A stretch of 64,000 nucleotides of DNA from Flemingiibacterium sp045579745 (GCA_045579745.1 JAZNMQ010000024.1:1-64000); one strand, 5' to 3'. Shown: positions 24,967 through 34,407, counted from the stretch's first letter. Notes: generated from the sequence alone by a model not told the origin. Program-made: numbers and translations.

Positions 24967-26499
24967 TCACTCAACGAAATGTGCTCCGACGGATTTCCTA
25001 CGGGCAATTGCCCCGTTAAATACCATCCTTGCAATCTGAGTCATTGAGTAAAGCTCATATTCTTCACATGTTGAAAGATACGCTGATTCAAGCTCTCCCA
25101 TAAGCTCGTCGACGAACACCTTGCCCTTGTTCATACCTGCCTTGGTTCTGACAGCGTTTGCGTTTTTCGTCATTACATCGCAAAGCTTTTGGCGCTTTTC
25201 GCCGATATTATCGAGCGTTTTTTCTACCGGTAAATGCAAATTTTGTATTTCGGTTGAGGTTGATGTACGACAGCTATCGTTAATGCTCCTTGCCGCACGT
25301 CTTCCGAACACCAGACATTCAAGCAATGAGTTGCTTGCAAGGCGATTTCCGCCGTGAATACCCGTCCAAGCGCATTCGCCGCATGCGTACAGACCGTCAA
25401 CATTCGTTTTGCCGTTGATGTCCGTTTCGATTCCGCCCATTTGATAGTGCTGTGACGGAGTTACGGGAATCCACATATCGGGAACATTGATTCCGCATCT
25501 TACACACTCGCCGTATATCGTCGGGAAACGGTTTGAGAAAAACTCCTTTGACATGCTCGAAACATCGAGGAATACATTATCTCGTCCCGTTCGGCGCATT
25601 TCTCTTATGATCTCGCGTGTTACGATATCACGGGGCGCAAGGTCGGCAAGCTCATGCTTACCCTGCATAAAGGGCTCTCCGTCATGGTTCCTTAAAATTC
25701 CGCCCTCACCTCTGACAGCCTCTGAGATAAGAAAACGGCGGCCGGTTTGTCCCGCTTGGGGAGTCATTGTTGTGGGATGGAATTGCACCATCTCCATATT
25801 TGTTATCTTTGCGCCTGCTCGCTCAGCCGCGGCAATTCCGTCACCGACTGCACTACTTTGATTGGTGGTATTTTTGTACAGCGCACCGATTCCGCCCGTT
25901 GCGAGAATAATATTGGCAGAGCGGACGAGCTTTGCCGCTCCGTCATTTATGATTATCGCGCCCTGTGCACCGTTATCATCCGTAATAATATCAACGAGAA
26001 AGGTGTTATATGAAACTGTGATATTTTTGCGTTCAAGCACGACCTCGCCAAGGCGCTTTGTAACCTCGCATCCGGTTGCATCTCCTCCGCAGTGAACAAT
26101 TCGCCTGCAAGAATGTCCGCCCTCGCGTGTTATCATGAGCTCACCGTCCGGCGTAGTATCAAACGGCACGCCAAGCTCGATCAGCTCGTGTATGTTTTCA
26201 GGTCCCTCTTTAACAAGGACCTCAACTGCTTTTGTGTCGCAGAGTCCTGCGCCTGCTTTGAGTGTATCCGCAATATGCGACTCAAAGGTATCGTTTTTGT
26301 CGATTACCGACGCGATACCTCCCTGCGCAAGCCATGAGCTGCAGGTCATAATATCCGCCTTGGATATAATTAAAACTCGCTTGGAAGGGTCAATGTGAAG
26401 TCCTGCGTAAAGACCTGCAAGACCGCTTCCGACTATCAGCACATCGCAGTCAATCAGCTCAAGCTCTGCGATTTTATCGCTGTAAAGATATCTTCTCAT
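24967..26499 (-). CDS. nadB: L-aspartate oxidase
   Basis: FAD enzyme oxidising L-aspartate to iminoaspartate, first step of de novo NAD synthesis; in anaerobes fumarate probably serves as acceptor. The 510-residue protein has GSGLAGLYAG (24-33) for FAD, SSWLAQGG (54-61), TREGGHSCRRIVHCGGDATG (about 128-147), FHPT and the C-terminal GGNRLASNSLLECLVFG. It overlaps the aroA stop by four bases (ATGA), so it is translationally coupled to aroA. Together with nadA and nadC it completes quinolinate and nicotinate mononucleotide formation. Confidence 0.96.
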   Translation of the reverse strand: MRRYLYSDKIAELELIDCDVLIVGSGLAGLYAGLHIDPSKRVLIISKADIMTCSSWLAQGGIASVIDKNDTFESHIADTLKAGAGLCDTKAVEVLVKEGPENIHELIELGVPFDTTPDGELMITREGGHSCRRIVHCGGDATGCEVTKRLGEVVLERKNITVSYNTFLVDIITDDNGAQGAIIINDGAAKLVRSANIILATGGIGALYKNTTNQSSAVGDGIAAAERAGAKITNMEMVQFHPTTMTPQAGQTGRRFLISEAVRGEGGILRNHDGEPFMQGKHELADLAPRDIVTREIIREMRRTGRDNVFLDVSSMSKEFFSNRFPTIYGECVRCGINVPDMWIPVTPSQHYQMGGIETDINGKTNVDGLYACGECAWTGIHGGNRLASNSLLECLVFGRRAARSINDSCRTSTSTEIQNLHLPVEKTLDNIGEKRQKLCDVMTKNANAVRTKAGMNKGKVFVDELMGELESAYLSTCEEYELYSMTQIARMVFNGAIARRKSVGAHFVE

Positions 26500-27761
26500 T
26501 TTGAAATCCTAACTTTAGCAAAATCCTTTACAAAATCGGGATACGATTTATTAATGCAGCTCATATCGTCAACAATCACATCTCCATCGCAACCTGCCGA
26601 AGCCGCAGCTGCAGCCATAGCTATTCTGTGGTCGTTAAATGAACATACTCTGCCGCCTTTAAGTCGGTTCTTCCCCAAAATAATCAGACCGTCCTCTGCC
26701 TCGCTGACTGTCGCCCCGAGCGAATCAAGCAGTGAAGCGGTCGAGGCAATTCGGTCGCTCTCCTTTATTCTGAGTCGTGAGGCGTTGTATATTCGCGTGG
26801 TTCCTTCCGAAAGTGCCGCCATTACTGCAAGCACAGGAACAAGGTCGGGAATATCCGCCGCGTCAATATCATGCGCTATAAGCTTATCAGCCTTGCTGAC
26901 AGTAACATCATCGCCATCCCACGCAACTCGGGCACCAAACTTCTTGACTATATCAAAAAGCTTGAAATCGCCTTGCTTTGTGGCACGGTTAATTCCACTC
27001 AGCTTTATTCTTCCGTTGATAGCTGCCGCGACCGCGAAAAATGCCGCTTGAGAGCAGTCGCCCTCTACATCCATATCAAGCGGTTTCAAGCTGCCGCCGT
27101 ATAGCTTGTATCCGTCTGACAGCTCGGTAATATCCGCGCCGAACTGCCTCAGAACATCAACCGTCATGTCGGCATACGGCTTGCTTTCAAGCTTGGTTGT
27201 CAGCTTTATTTCGCTCTCGCCGTCAAGCTGAGTCAATGCTATAAGGAGCCCCGTTACAAACTGAGAGGAAACATCTCCGCGAAGACTGTACACACCCGCG
27301 TTAAGCTTTCCGAAAACCTCAAGCGGCAGATAGTCGCCATTTTCAGGATAGACAAGCTTTGCGCCGTGTGCTTCAAGCAGACCCTTGTACAGCTCAGTCG
27401 TTCGATTTGGAAGTCTTCCCTCACCTACGAATGTTGAATGTGCATCAAGTGCCGCGACAAGCGGAATAAAGAAGCGAAGCATTGATGCCGACTCGTATGC
27501 GTTCAGCGTTCCGCCGTCAATTCCACGCAAGCACGGCTTACCTACCCTGAAGGTGCGCCCTGCCTCATCGTGAAGCATCTGGGCGCCGAGCTGTGTCAGT
27601 GCATTTGCGGTAGCCTTTATATCGTTTGACATATCAACTCCGCGAACGACCGAATTCCCCGCAAGCGCCGCACAAATCAATGCACGGTGCGCCTGACTTT
27701 TAGACGAAGGTATCCGTACCTCGCCGTCAAATTCGCTCGTCGAAAATACCATGTTTTTCAA
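26496..27761 (-). CDS. aroA: 3-phosphoshikimate 1-carboxyvinyltransferase (EPSP synthase)
   Basis: Joins shikimate 3-phosphate and phosphoenolpyruvate in the aromatic pathway. The 421-residue protein shows the N-terminal PSSKSQAHRALICAAL with catalytic Lys, GEGRLPNRTTELYKGL, and the C-terminal NASRLRIKESDRI and FNDHRIAMAAA. The start is probably TTG at 27761: AGGGGAT lies about seven bases before it and it overlaps the aroB stop codon; the ATG three codons on is too far from that ribosome site. The N-terminal glycolate/glyphosate-loop type cannot be judged by eye. Confidence 0.96.
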   Translation of the reverse strand: MKNMVFSTSEFDGEVRIPSSKSQAHRALICAALAGNSVVRGVDMSNDIKATANALTQLGAQMLHDEAGRTFRVGKPCLRGIDGGTLNAYESASMLRFFIPLVAALDAHSTFVGEGRLPNRTTELYKGLLEAHGAKLVYPENGDYLPLEVFGKLNAGVYSLRGDVSSQFVTGLLIALTQLDGESEIKLTTKLESKPYADMTVDVLRQFGADITELSDGYKLYGGSLKPLDMDVEGDCSQAAFFAVAAAINGRIKLSGINRATKQGDFKLFDIVKKFGARVAWDGDDVTVSKADKLIAHDIDAADIPDLVPVLAVMAALSEGTTRIYNASRLRIKESDRIASTASLLDSLGATVSEAEDGLIILGKNRLKGGRVCSFNDHRIAMAAAAASAGCDGDVIVDDMSCINKSYPDFVKDFAKVRISK

Positions 27762-28798
27762 ATCAAATCCCCTATTTCCGATATCGGAAGCTGTTTAATT
27801 ATTGCGTTTCCGATACGGTCGAGCAGTATAAACTTAATTTCATCAGCCGTACGCTTTTTATCGGTATTTACAATTGAAAGCAAAGCTTCCTTTGTGTAGT
27901 CCATGTCTGTCGGAAGCTCCCATTTAACAAGAGCCTTGCGTATTTTATCCTCAAATGTGCTGTCATATCCGAGCTTCGCTCCGATTCTTGCGGCATACAG
28001 CATACCGATTCCGACAGCTTCGCCGTGTGAGAATCGCTTGAAGTCGCCGAGTCTTTCGACCGCATGTCCAAGCGTATGTCCGTAGTTGAGAATAGCTCGG
28101 ATTCCGGTTTCAAGCTCATCCTCCTCCACTATTTTTGCTTTAATAAAGCTGCAGCGATAAATAATCTCCGCCATATCAACGGTATTATTCATCACGCCGT
28201 CGAACAGCTCCGCGTCCGCAATACAGCCGTATTTTATTACCTCACCCATTCCGTCGTTCATGTAACGGCGTGGCAGAGTTTTAAGGAATCTGCTGTCTGA
28301 GATAACAGCAACAGGCTGTTTGAATGCGCCTACTAAATTTTTTCCTATCGAAAGGTCAACGCCCGTCTTGCCGCCGATCGACGAATCGACCTGCGAAAGG
28401 AGGGTTGTCGGAATTTGAAGAACCGATATTCCGCGAAGGAATGTCGCCGCCGCAAAGCCTGCCATATCTCCGCAAACGCCTCCGCCGAGCGCTATAACAA
28501 GTGATTTTCGAGTTAAGCCTGCCCCTGCAAAGGCTGTATACATATCGGAAACTGTTTCAAGCGTTTTGCTCGTTTCTCCCGCAGCAAAAACAAATTCACC
28601 TGCGAGCGTTCTGCCGCAGCTTGAAAGCGCCTCGTGAAAATACGGCGCACAATATATTCTGACATTACTGTCAGTAACAAGAAACAATCTGTCGAAATCA
28701 CTTATTTCAAGCACCGTCGCAAGTGACTCTGCAAGGATATCCTCGCCGACATAAATATTATAGTCACCGCCGGTATATTTTACATTTGTAATTTTCAT
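27758..28798 (-). CDS. aroB: 3-dehydroquinate synthase
   Basis: Zinc- and NAD-dependent enzyme cyclising DAHP to 3-dehydroquinate, second step of the shikimate pathway. The 346-residue protein has AAGETSKTLETV, the NAD/substrate segment GGGVCGDMAGFAAATFLRGI and PTTLLSQVDSSIGGKTGVDL, and the zinc ligands in NYGHTLGHAVE and FSHGEAVGIGM. It lies 23 bases after nadC and overlaps aroA by four bases. The ribosome site is weak (AAAAAGAA). Confidence 0.96.
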   Translation of the reverse strand: MKITNVKYTGGDYNIYVGEDILAESLATVLEISDFDRLFLVTDSNVRIYCAPYFHEALSSCGRTLAGEFVFAAGETSKTLETVSDMYTAFAGAGLTRKSLVIALGGGVCGDMAGFAAATFLRGISVLQIPTTLLSQVDSSIGGKTGVDLSIGKNLVGAFKQPVAVISDSRFLKTLPRRYMNDGMGEVIKYGCIADAELFDGVMNNTVDMAEIIYRCSFIKAKIVEEDELETGIRAILNYGHTLGHAVERLGDFKRFSHGEAVGIGMLYAARIGAKLGYDSTFEDKIRKALVKWELPTDMDYTKEALLSIVNTDKKRTADEIKFILLDRIGNAIIKQLPISEIGDLI

Positions 28799-28821
28799 AT
28801 TCTTTTTACTCTACAATTAAT

Positions 28822-29664
28822 TTATTCTATACTGAATTTGAGGCTTATATCGAGTGCTCTTACAGAATGCGTCAGCGCGCCTATGCTTATAAGGTCTACA
28901 CCGCATGCAGAAACATCGGCAAGATTTCTGTCACCCATATTGCCCGATGCCTCGGTAACAGCGCGTCCGTCGACAATTTTTACAGCCTTCGCCATATCTT
29001 CACAGCTCATATTGTCAAGCATAATGATATCAGCGCCTGCCGCAAGTGCTTCATCAAGCTGAGTAAAATTCTCGACCTCAACCTCTATTTTAAGGGTGTG
29101 CGGCGCGTTTTCGCGTGCAGATTTTACCGCCGCGGTGATAGATCCAGCCGCAACAATGTGATTATCCTTTATTAAGATTCCGTCAGCCAGATTAAAGCGG
29201 TGATTAGTACCGCCGCCAACCTTTACCGCATACTTTTCGATAACACGAAGACCCGGCGTGGTCTTACGGGTATCACAAATTTTCGACTTTGTGCCTGCAA
29301 CCTGCTTTACAGCCTCAGCTGTACGGGTGGCAATACCCGACATTCTCTGCATAAGATTCAGCCCGACGCGCTCTCCCGTCAAAACATCGGTAGCTTTACC
29401 GACAACCTCAGCGATGATTTCACCTGCTTCAATGCGGTCGCCGTCCTTTTTGTAGGCTGTAAATTTTATTTCCTTATTGATCAGCGCAAATACTCGCTCT
29501 GCCACACCGATTCCGCACAGAACGCCAGCTTCCTTTGCCTTGTAAAAGCCGTGAGCTATTCTGTCCTCCGATATCGTACTGATCGTTGTAATATCGCCGG
29601 TTCCGACATCCTCAGCAAGTGCGTTGAGTATCAGCGTATCAAGCATATTCCCATATAAGTACAT
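28822..29664 (-). CDS. nadC: Nicotinate-nucleotide pyrophosphorylase (carboxylating)
   Basis: Quinolinate phosphoribosyltransferase: quinolinate plus PRPP gives nicotinate mononucleotide. The 280-residue protein has the family opening ALAEDVGTGDITT, RVGLNLMQRMSGIATRT, the catalytic DTRKTTPGLRVIEKYAVKVGG and a Gly/Asp-rich IMLDNMS. GGAGA precedes the ATG. It is 18 bases after nadA. Next in the transcript come aroB and aroA rather than nadB, an uncommon order. Confidence 0.96.
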   Translation of the reverse strand: MYLYGNMLDTLILNALAEDVGTGDITTISTISEDRIAHGFYKAKEAGVLCGIGVAERVFALINKEIKFTAYKKDGDRIEAGEIIAEVVGKATDVLTGERVGLNLMQRMSGIATRTAEAVKQVAGTKSKICDTRKTTPGLRVIEKYAVKVGGGTNHRFNLADGILIKDNHIVAAGSITAAVKSARENAPHTLKIEVEVENFTQLDEALAAGADIIMLDNMSCEDMAKAVKIVDGRAVTEASGNMGDRNLADVSACGVDLISIGALTHSVRALDISLKFSIE

Positions 29665-29682
29665 TTTTGTTCTCCAGATTGT

Positions 29683-30606
29683 TTATTTTATCGCAACCAT
29701 TTTTTCAAGTGAAGCTCTCGCACCGCTTAGCTCATCATCCGTCAGAATGACCTCTCCCGTTTCATCGCGAAGACAGCTCAGCACATCGGAAAGCGAGGTT
29801 TTTTTCATATTTGAGCAAACAAGCTCATCGGACAGCAAATAGAAGCTCTTATCGGGGTAGAAATGCGTAAGCCTGTCAACTACGCCCTTTTCGGTTCCGA
29901 TAATGAACTCCTTCGCATCGGAATTTACACAGTAATCGATAATCTGCGACGTGCTTCCGATAAAGTCAGCCATTTCAACAACATCAGCTTCACATTCGGG
30001 ATGGACGCAGAATAGCGCATTCGGATGTGCGCTTTTTGCATTGGAAACCTCGTCAGCATTTATTTTATGGTGTATCGGGCAATATCCGCTATACAGAATA
30101 AACTCCTTTTCGGGAACCAAACCTGCAACGTACGCCCCAAGATTTTTGTCGGGAACAAAAATTATCTGCTTGCTTTGCAGCTCGCGGCAAATCTTGATCG
30201 CGTTGGATGACGTACAGCAAATATCCGATACCGCCTTGGTTTTTGCTGAGGAGTTTACATAGCAGACAACTGCGGCTTCGGGATATTTTTCTCGAAGTGA
30301 CAGTACATCCTGCGCAGTTACCATATCCGCCATTGGGCATCCGGCGTCTGGCGTAGGTATAAGCACCTTTTTTTCGGGATTTAATATCTTAGCGCTCTCT
30401 GCCATAAACTTGACTCCGCAGAATACGACCGTGCGATTCTCTGCAAGCTTTGCCTTTTTTGAAAGCTCGAACGAATCGCCGATAATATCCGCTATAAGCT
30501 GTACCTCAAGGCTTTGATAATAATGAGCAAGAATCAGCGCGTCCTTTTCCTCTTTAAGTCGGAGTATCTCGCTGATCATCTCATCGTTTTCGTTTTTAAT
30601 AGACAT
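29683..30606 (-). CDS. nadA: Quinolinate synthase A
   Basis: [4Fe-4S] enzyme that condenses iminoaspartate from NadB with dihydroxyacetone phosphate to quinolinate; oxygen-sensitive. The 307-residue protein shows LILAHYYQSLEVQLIADIIGDSFELS, the first cluster cysteine in VVFCGVKFMAESAKIL, VPDKNLGAYVA, the HPEC cysteine and the third in VLSCLRDE, plus GTEKG. CGGAGT precedes the ATG. It is the first gene of the nad-aro-isp operon and has its own promoter at 30666-30694. Confidence 0.96.
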   Translation of the reverse strand: MSIKNENDEMISEILRLKEEKDALILAHYYQSLEVQLIADIIGDSFELSKKAKLAENRTVVFCGVKFMAESAKILNPEKKVLIPTPDAGCPMADMVTAQDVLSLREKYPEAAVVCYVNSSAKTKAVSDICCTSSNAIKICRELQSKQIIFVPDKNLGAYVAGLVPEKEFILYSGYCPIHHKINADEVSNAKSAHPNALFCVHPECEADVVEMADFIGSTSQIIDYCVNSDAKEFIIGTEKGVVDRLTHFYPDKSFYLLSDELVCSNMKKTSLSDVLSCLRDETGEVILTDDELSGARASLEKMVAIK

Positions 30607-30665
30607 TTTGGACTCCGGTTATCTTTTCCTAAATAATGGTATAATCAAAAAATATATATGGAATT

Positions 30666-30694
30666 ATTATATCACATATACGCTTATTTTTCAA
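30666..30694 (-). promoter_or_regulatory. Sigma-A promoter of the nadA operon
   Basis: Minus strand: TTGAAA (30689-30694), 17-bp spacer, TATAAT (30666-30671). It lies 60 bases before the nadA ATG in a 254-base AT-rich divergent region; I saw no convincing operator there. Confidence 0.8.
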
Positions 30695-30798
30695 TGACAC
30701 ATCAAATAAATTCATAATTTGTTTTTATTTTATTATTATTGCGCCCAAACAAAAACATTCAATAATATATAAGTATAATATAGTTAACAAATAATCAC

Positions 30799-30827
30799 TT
30801 GACATTCACTCTGTTTTGAAGTAGAAT
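30799..30827 (+). promoter_or_regulatory. Sigma-A promoter of the AI-2E-family gene
   Basis: TTGACA (30799-30804), 17-bp spacer, TAGAAT (30822-30827), about 34 bases before the start. Confidence 0.75.
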
Positions 30828-30860
30828 AAAATTATACTATCCTGTATGGAGGACATTATA

Positions 30861-32315
30861 TTGAAAATCGATTGGAATCGCAAATATACAACAATCTCGG
30901 TTTACACTATTTTAACTGCAATTGCGCTGATGCTTATCATCTCGCTCTTTTTAAACTTTACCAGCGTAAGGTTATTTATTGCTGACATCAATGCAGTTCT
31001 GACTCCGTTCTATATCGGACTTATCATCGCATACATAACCAACCCGATAATGAAAATGTGCGAAAAGCGTATTTTCCGTTTTGCTGTAACAAGCTCCAAA
31101 CGCCTGAAAGCAAAACGCGCTTTATCATTGCTGTTAGCGTTTATCATCCTCCTTATTATCATTACGATTCTGTTTCTGCTGATCATTCCTCAGATAACCC
31201 TGAGCCTATCTGATCTATCCTCAAAAATGAGCGGCTATGTAAAAACAACTCTTGCATGGCTCGATACGTATCTTCCCGATTCGCTCTTTAATATCGCCGA
31301 TCTCTCAATAGAAACCTTACTCAACAACATTTCATCATTTTTCGAGAATTCCGAGCTTGGAGCGCAGCTAAGTGTTATATCTGCTCAATTTGATAAGCTT
31401 CCAACCAACCTCGATTCGATTCTTTCAACCTCATTCTCGGTTTTAAAAGACTATGTCCCTAAGCTTCTCGGCGCTGTTACCGGAGCAGCTAACGGTCTGC
31501 TCAATTTCGTTCTCGGAATATTCTTCTCTATATATATTCTTTCCTCCAAAGAAAAACTGGTAGCTCAGACTAAAAAGCTTCTCAGAGCTATCAGCTCGGA
31601 GAAAATCTATAACAGCATTTTAGAGCTCGCAAACTTTTCAAATAAAACCTTCAGTGGGTTCTTCATCGGCAAAATAATTGATTCAATTATCGTCGCTATT
31701 ATCGTATTTGTTGTTTTCACTATCGTCAAAATGCCGTATGCCGTTCTTCTTAGCACAATGATTGGCATTGCAAATATCATTCCGGTTATAGGTCCTTTCA
31801 TCGGAGCTATCCCCGGAGTTCTCATAATTTTCATTGTCGACCCAAGACAGGTTCTCCTGTTCATAATAATAAATATTGTCGTACAGCAAATCGACGGAAA
31901 CGTCATCGGCCCCAAGGTACTTGGCGAAACCACAGGTCTTGCTTCTCTTTGGGTACTCTTTGCAATTACTGTCATGGGCGGCCTTTGGGGACTGTTCGGA
32001 ATGCTTATCGGTGTACCGCTTTTCGCCATCATCTATATGATAATTAAGCTTTTCGCCGAAAAGCAGCTTGTGTCAAAGAATCTTTCTTGTGAAACGGGCG
32101 ACTATTATTCCGAAAATGAAATACGCGAATTCACAGAAAATCAAGAAAACCACCTTTCATTCGCAAGCAGACTGAAAAGCCATAGCGAAAACATAATGGG
32201 GTCAGCCCTGATGAGATTATTCAAGAGAAAAAAGAAAGAGGTCAAACCTGATTCCGACGGAACCGACACTGAACAAGACACAGACAAAAAAGACGGCACC
32301 GAAGGCATAAATTAA
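30861..32315 (+). CDS. AI-2E family (PerM/UPF0118) membrane transporter
   Basis: 484 residues, about eight membrane helices in the PerM/YdiK pattern: an N-terminal hairpin, a long extracytoplasmic helical segment (about 85-205), then the conserved helices with GLLNFVLGIFFSIYILSSKE, IIDSIIVAIIVFVVFTIVKMP, GIANIIPVIGPFIGAIPG and VQQIDGNVIGPKVLGETTGL. Members range from autoinducer-2 exporters to Na+/H+ antiporters; the substrate here is unknown. The C-terminal 100 residues are charged and cytoplasmic. The best start is TTG at 30861, eight bases after GGAGG; the ATG at 30846 lies on that ribosome site. Confidence 0.87.
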   Translation: MKIDWNRKYTTISVYTILTAIALMLIISLFLNFTSVRLFIADINAVLTPFYIGLIIAYITNPIMKMCEKRIFRFAVTSSKRLKAKRALSLLLAFIILLIIITILFLLIIPQITLSLSDLSSKMSGYVKTTLAWLDTYLPDSLFNIADLSIETLLNNISSFFENSELGAQLSVISAQFDKLPTNLDSILSTSFSVLKDYVPKLLGAVTGAANGLLNFVLGIFFSIYILSSKEKLVAQTKKLLRAISSEKIYNSILELANFSNKTFSGFFIGKIIDSIIVAIIVFVVFTIVKMPYAVLLSTMIGIANIIPVIGPFIGAIPGVLIIFIVDPRQVLLFIIINIVVQQIDGNVIGPKVLGETTGLASLWVLFAITVMGGLWGLFGMLIGVPLFAIIYMIIKLFAEKQLVSKNLSCETGDYYSENEIREFTENQENHLSFASRLKSHSENIMGSALMRLFKRKKKEVKPDSDGTDTEQDTDKKDGTEGIN

Positions 32316-32351
32316 TTAGTGAAAGGCAGCGAGGCTGTTTAGGTATAATCC

Positions 32352-33068
32352 ATGAAAGCATTTCTGATGATGGGTCAATCAAACATGGCGGGCAGAGGCC
32401 ACATCGGAACTGTCCCTCCGATAAAGAATCCAAATTGCTTCGTTTTGCGCATGGGGCGTTGGCAGCAGCTCACAGAGCCGATTAATGTCGACCGCGGAGT
32501 ATTTGCAAACGACACGATTTACGACCTTTGCAGCGGCATAAACCCCGGCGGTTCGTTCGCTGACAGTTATCAAAAATATTATGGAGAGCAGGTCGGCTTG
32601 ATCCCCTGCGCGGATGGCGGCACTACGCTTGCCGATTGGAAAATTGACGGACAGCTTTTTCTTCACGCTTATTATCAAGCAAAGCTCGCCATGAACGTCA
32701 GCGAGATTGTCGGTATAATTTGGCATCAAGGGGAGAGCGATTCTAATACCGAGGAGAAGGCATTCTCCTACAAGGAACGTTTTCTAACCATTATGGACGA
32801 ATTTCAGAACCGTCTTGGTTTAAATCTTGATATCGTTGTTGGCGAGCTTGGATATTATCTCGACGATTATGCAAAGCCGCTTCCTTATTGGCGCGATATC
32901 AACAAGACGCTTCATGAGCTTGCCCACGAGCGTGACAACATCGCAATTGCTACAGCCGAGGGGCTCGAAGACTGCGGCGATAAGCTTCATTTTTCCGCAA
33001 TTGCTCAGCGCGAATTTGGAAAAAGATATTTTGAAGCATACAAAAATCTTAGGGAACGCCAAAGATAG
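32352..33068 (+). CDS. SGNH-type carbohydrate esterase (sialate O-acetylesterase family)
   Basis: 238-residue SASA/CE6-like hydrolase predicted to remove O-acetyl groups from sugars. Block I is GQSNMAGRG with nucleophile Ser10, the oxyanion block is IIWHQGESDS (about 124-133), and the Asp/His pair is in DKLHFSA near the C-terminus. There is no signal peptide, so it acts inside the cell on imported acetylated oligosaccharides, or on a cell-wall sugar. It follows the transporter gene by 36 bases and shares a bidirectional terminator with ftsZ. Confidence 0.85.
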   Translation: MKAFLMMGQSNMAGRGHIGTVPPIKNPNCFVLRMGRWQQLTEPINVDRGVFANDTIYDLCSGINPGGSFADSYQKYYGEQVGLIPCADGGTTLADWKIDGQLFLHAYYQAKLAMNVSEIVGIIWHQGESDSNTEEKAFSYKERFLTIMDEFQNRLGLNLDIVVGELGYYLDDYAKPLPYWRDINKTLHELAHERDNIAIATAEGLEDCGDKLHFSAIAQREFGKRYFEAYKNLRERQR

Positions 33069-33127
33069 GCTACCATTAATAATCATACCCATCGGGGGCG
33101 CTGAATTGTCAATTGAATACAGACGCA

Positions 33128-33162
33128 AAAAGGCTGTTGCACAATCCGTGCAACAGCCTTTT
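33128..33162. terminator. Bidirectional terminator between the esterase gene and ftsZ
   Basis: 15-bp perfect stem with A/T ends (33128-33142 with 33148-33162, loop AATCC). It reads as GGCTGTTGCAC/GTGCAACAGCC plus T's on either strand, ending both the plus-strand esterase and the whole minus-strand dcw cluster. Confidence 0.93.
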
Positions 33163-33173
33163 GATAATCTTTA

Positions 33174-34322
33174 TTAGTTTCTGTTATTCTTCTGAAGGAT
33201 ACCGAGGATTTCGCCGAAATCGTCATCGGAAATAAGCTCGTCGCCCTGCTCTTTCTTAACAGAAGCCTCAGCCTTAGGCGCTTCTTCTGCCTTAGGAGCA
33301 GCGGTTTCCTTTGCAGCAGCCTCTGCCTTGATCTGTGATTCAACAGTATTCTGCATGCTCTTGGGAGCATTGTCGAAACCGGTTGCGATAACGGTTACGC
33401 GCATTTCGTCTTCAAGCTCGGGATCGAATGCAGCACCCCAAATGATGTTTGCATCAGGATGTGCCTCGTCAGCAACCATATTAGACGCGATATCAACCTC
33501 CTCAAGTCCGATGTCGGGAGAAGCTGTAATGGAAATAATAATTCCGCGCGCACCTGCGATAGAGGTTTCAAGAAGCGGGCTGGAGATTGCAGCCTTAGCC
33601 GCGAGAACAGCCTTGTCCTTACCCTTGCCGTCACCTACGCCCATGTGAGCATAGCCTGCACCCTTCATGATTGCAGAAACGTCAGCAAAGTCAAGGTTGA
33701 TGAAGCCGTTGACGTTAATCAACTCAGCAACGCTCTGAACGCCGCGTCTGAGAACATCATCAGCTACCTCGAACGCGTTAACAAGAGTAATGCGAGTATC
33801 GGATACCTGCTTGAGTCTTTCGTTAGGGATGATAATAAGCGAGTCAACGCTGTCGATAAGGTTCTTTATACCGGTTTCTGCCTGCATCATACGGCGTCTG
33901 CCCTCAAATGCAAACGGCTTTGTTACAACACCGATTGTGAGGATGCCCATATCCTTAGCAGTCTTTGCGACAACAGGAGCCGCACCGGTACCTGTACCGC
34001 CACCCATACCTGCGGTAATGAATACCATATCTGCGCCTTCAAGCTCTTTTTTAATTTCCTCAATCGATTCCTCGGCAGCTCTTGTTCCGATTTCAGGATT
34101 AGCACCTGCGCCATGGCCCCTTGTGATCTTCTCGCCGATATCCGTTTTCTTGCCAGCGTTAGAGTGCGAAAGAGCCTGTCTATCGGTATTGATAGCGATA
34201 AATTCCGCTCCGCGTACATTGGTTGTAATCATGCGGTTAACAGCGTTATTTCCGCCGCCGCCTACACCTATAACTTTTATATCAACGCCACTGTCAAAGT
34301 TATCATCAAGTTCGTATGCCAT
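33174..34322 (-). CDS. ftsZ: Cell division protein FtsZ
   Basis: Tubulin-like GTPase forming the division ring. The 382-residue protein has IKVIGVGGGGNNAVNRM (15-31), the tubulin signature GGGTGTG at 107-113, and the T7 loop NLDFADV. A Glu/Ala/Lys-rich linker (about 320-360) leads to a C-terminal peptide DDDFGEILGILQKNNRN. That peptide lacks the proline and IPxF core usual for binding FtsA, SepF and others, and no ftsA lies next to ftsZ. GGAGG precedes the ATG. It is the last gene of the cluster. Confidence 0.97.
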   Translation of the reverse strand: MAYELDDNFDSGVDIKVIGVGGGGNNAVNRMITTNVRGAEFIAINTDRQALSHSNAGKKTDIGEKITRGHGAGANPEIGTRAAEESIEEIKKELEGADMVFITAGMGGGTGTGAAPVVAKTAKDMGILTIGVVTKPFAFEGRRRMMQAETGIKNLIDSVDSLIIIPNERLKQVSDTRITLVNAFEVADDVLRRGVQSVAELINVNGFINLDFADVSAIMKGAGYAHMGVGDGKGKDKAVLAAKAAISSPLLETSIAGARGIIISITASPDIGLEEVDIASNMVADEAHPDANIIWGAAFDPELEDEMRVTVIATGFDNAPKSMQNTVESQIKAEAAAKETAAPKAEEAPKAEASVKKEQGDELISDDDFGEILGILQKNNRN

Positions 34323-34407
34323 TTCAGTATCCTCCTAAATTTCTATGTCTGTTTTTTATTAAACGATTTTTATACATGCGTGCCGGGACTCGATTATAAT
34401 GTAACTG

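Noticed and set aside
30607..30860. Riboswitch or NAD-repressor site in the nadA divergent region
   Set aside because: The region is AT-rich with two promoters; I found no convincing palindrome or conserved riboswitch core.
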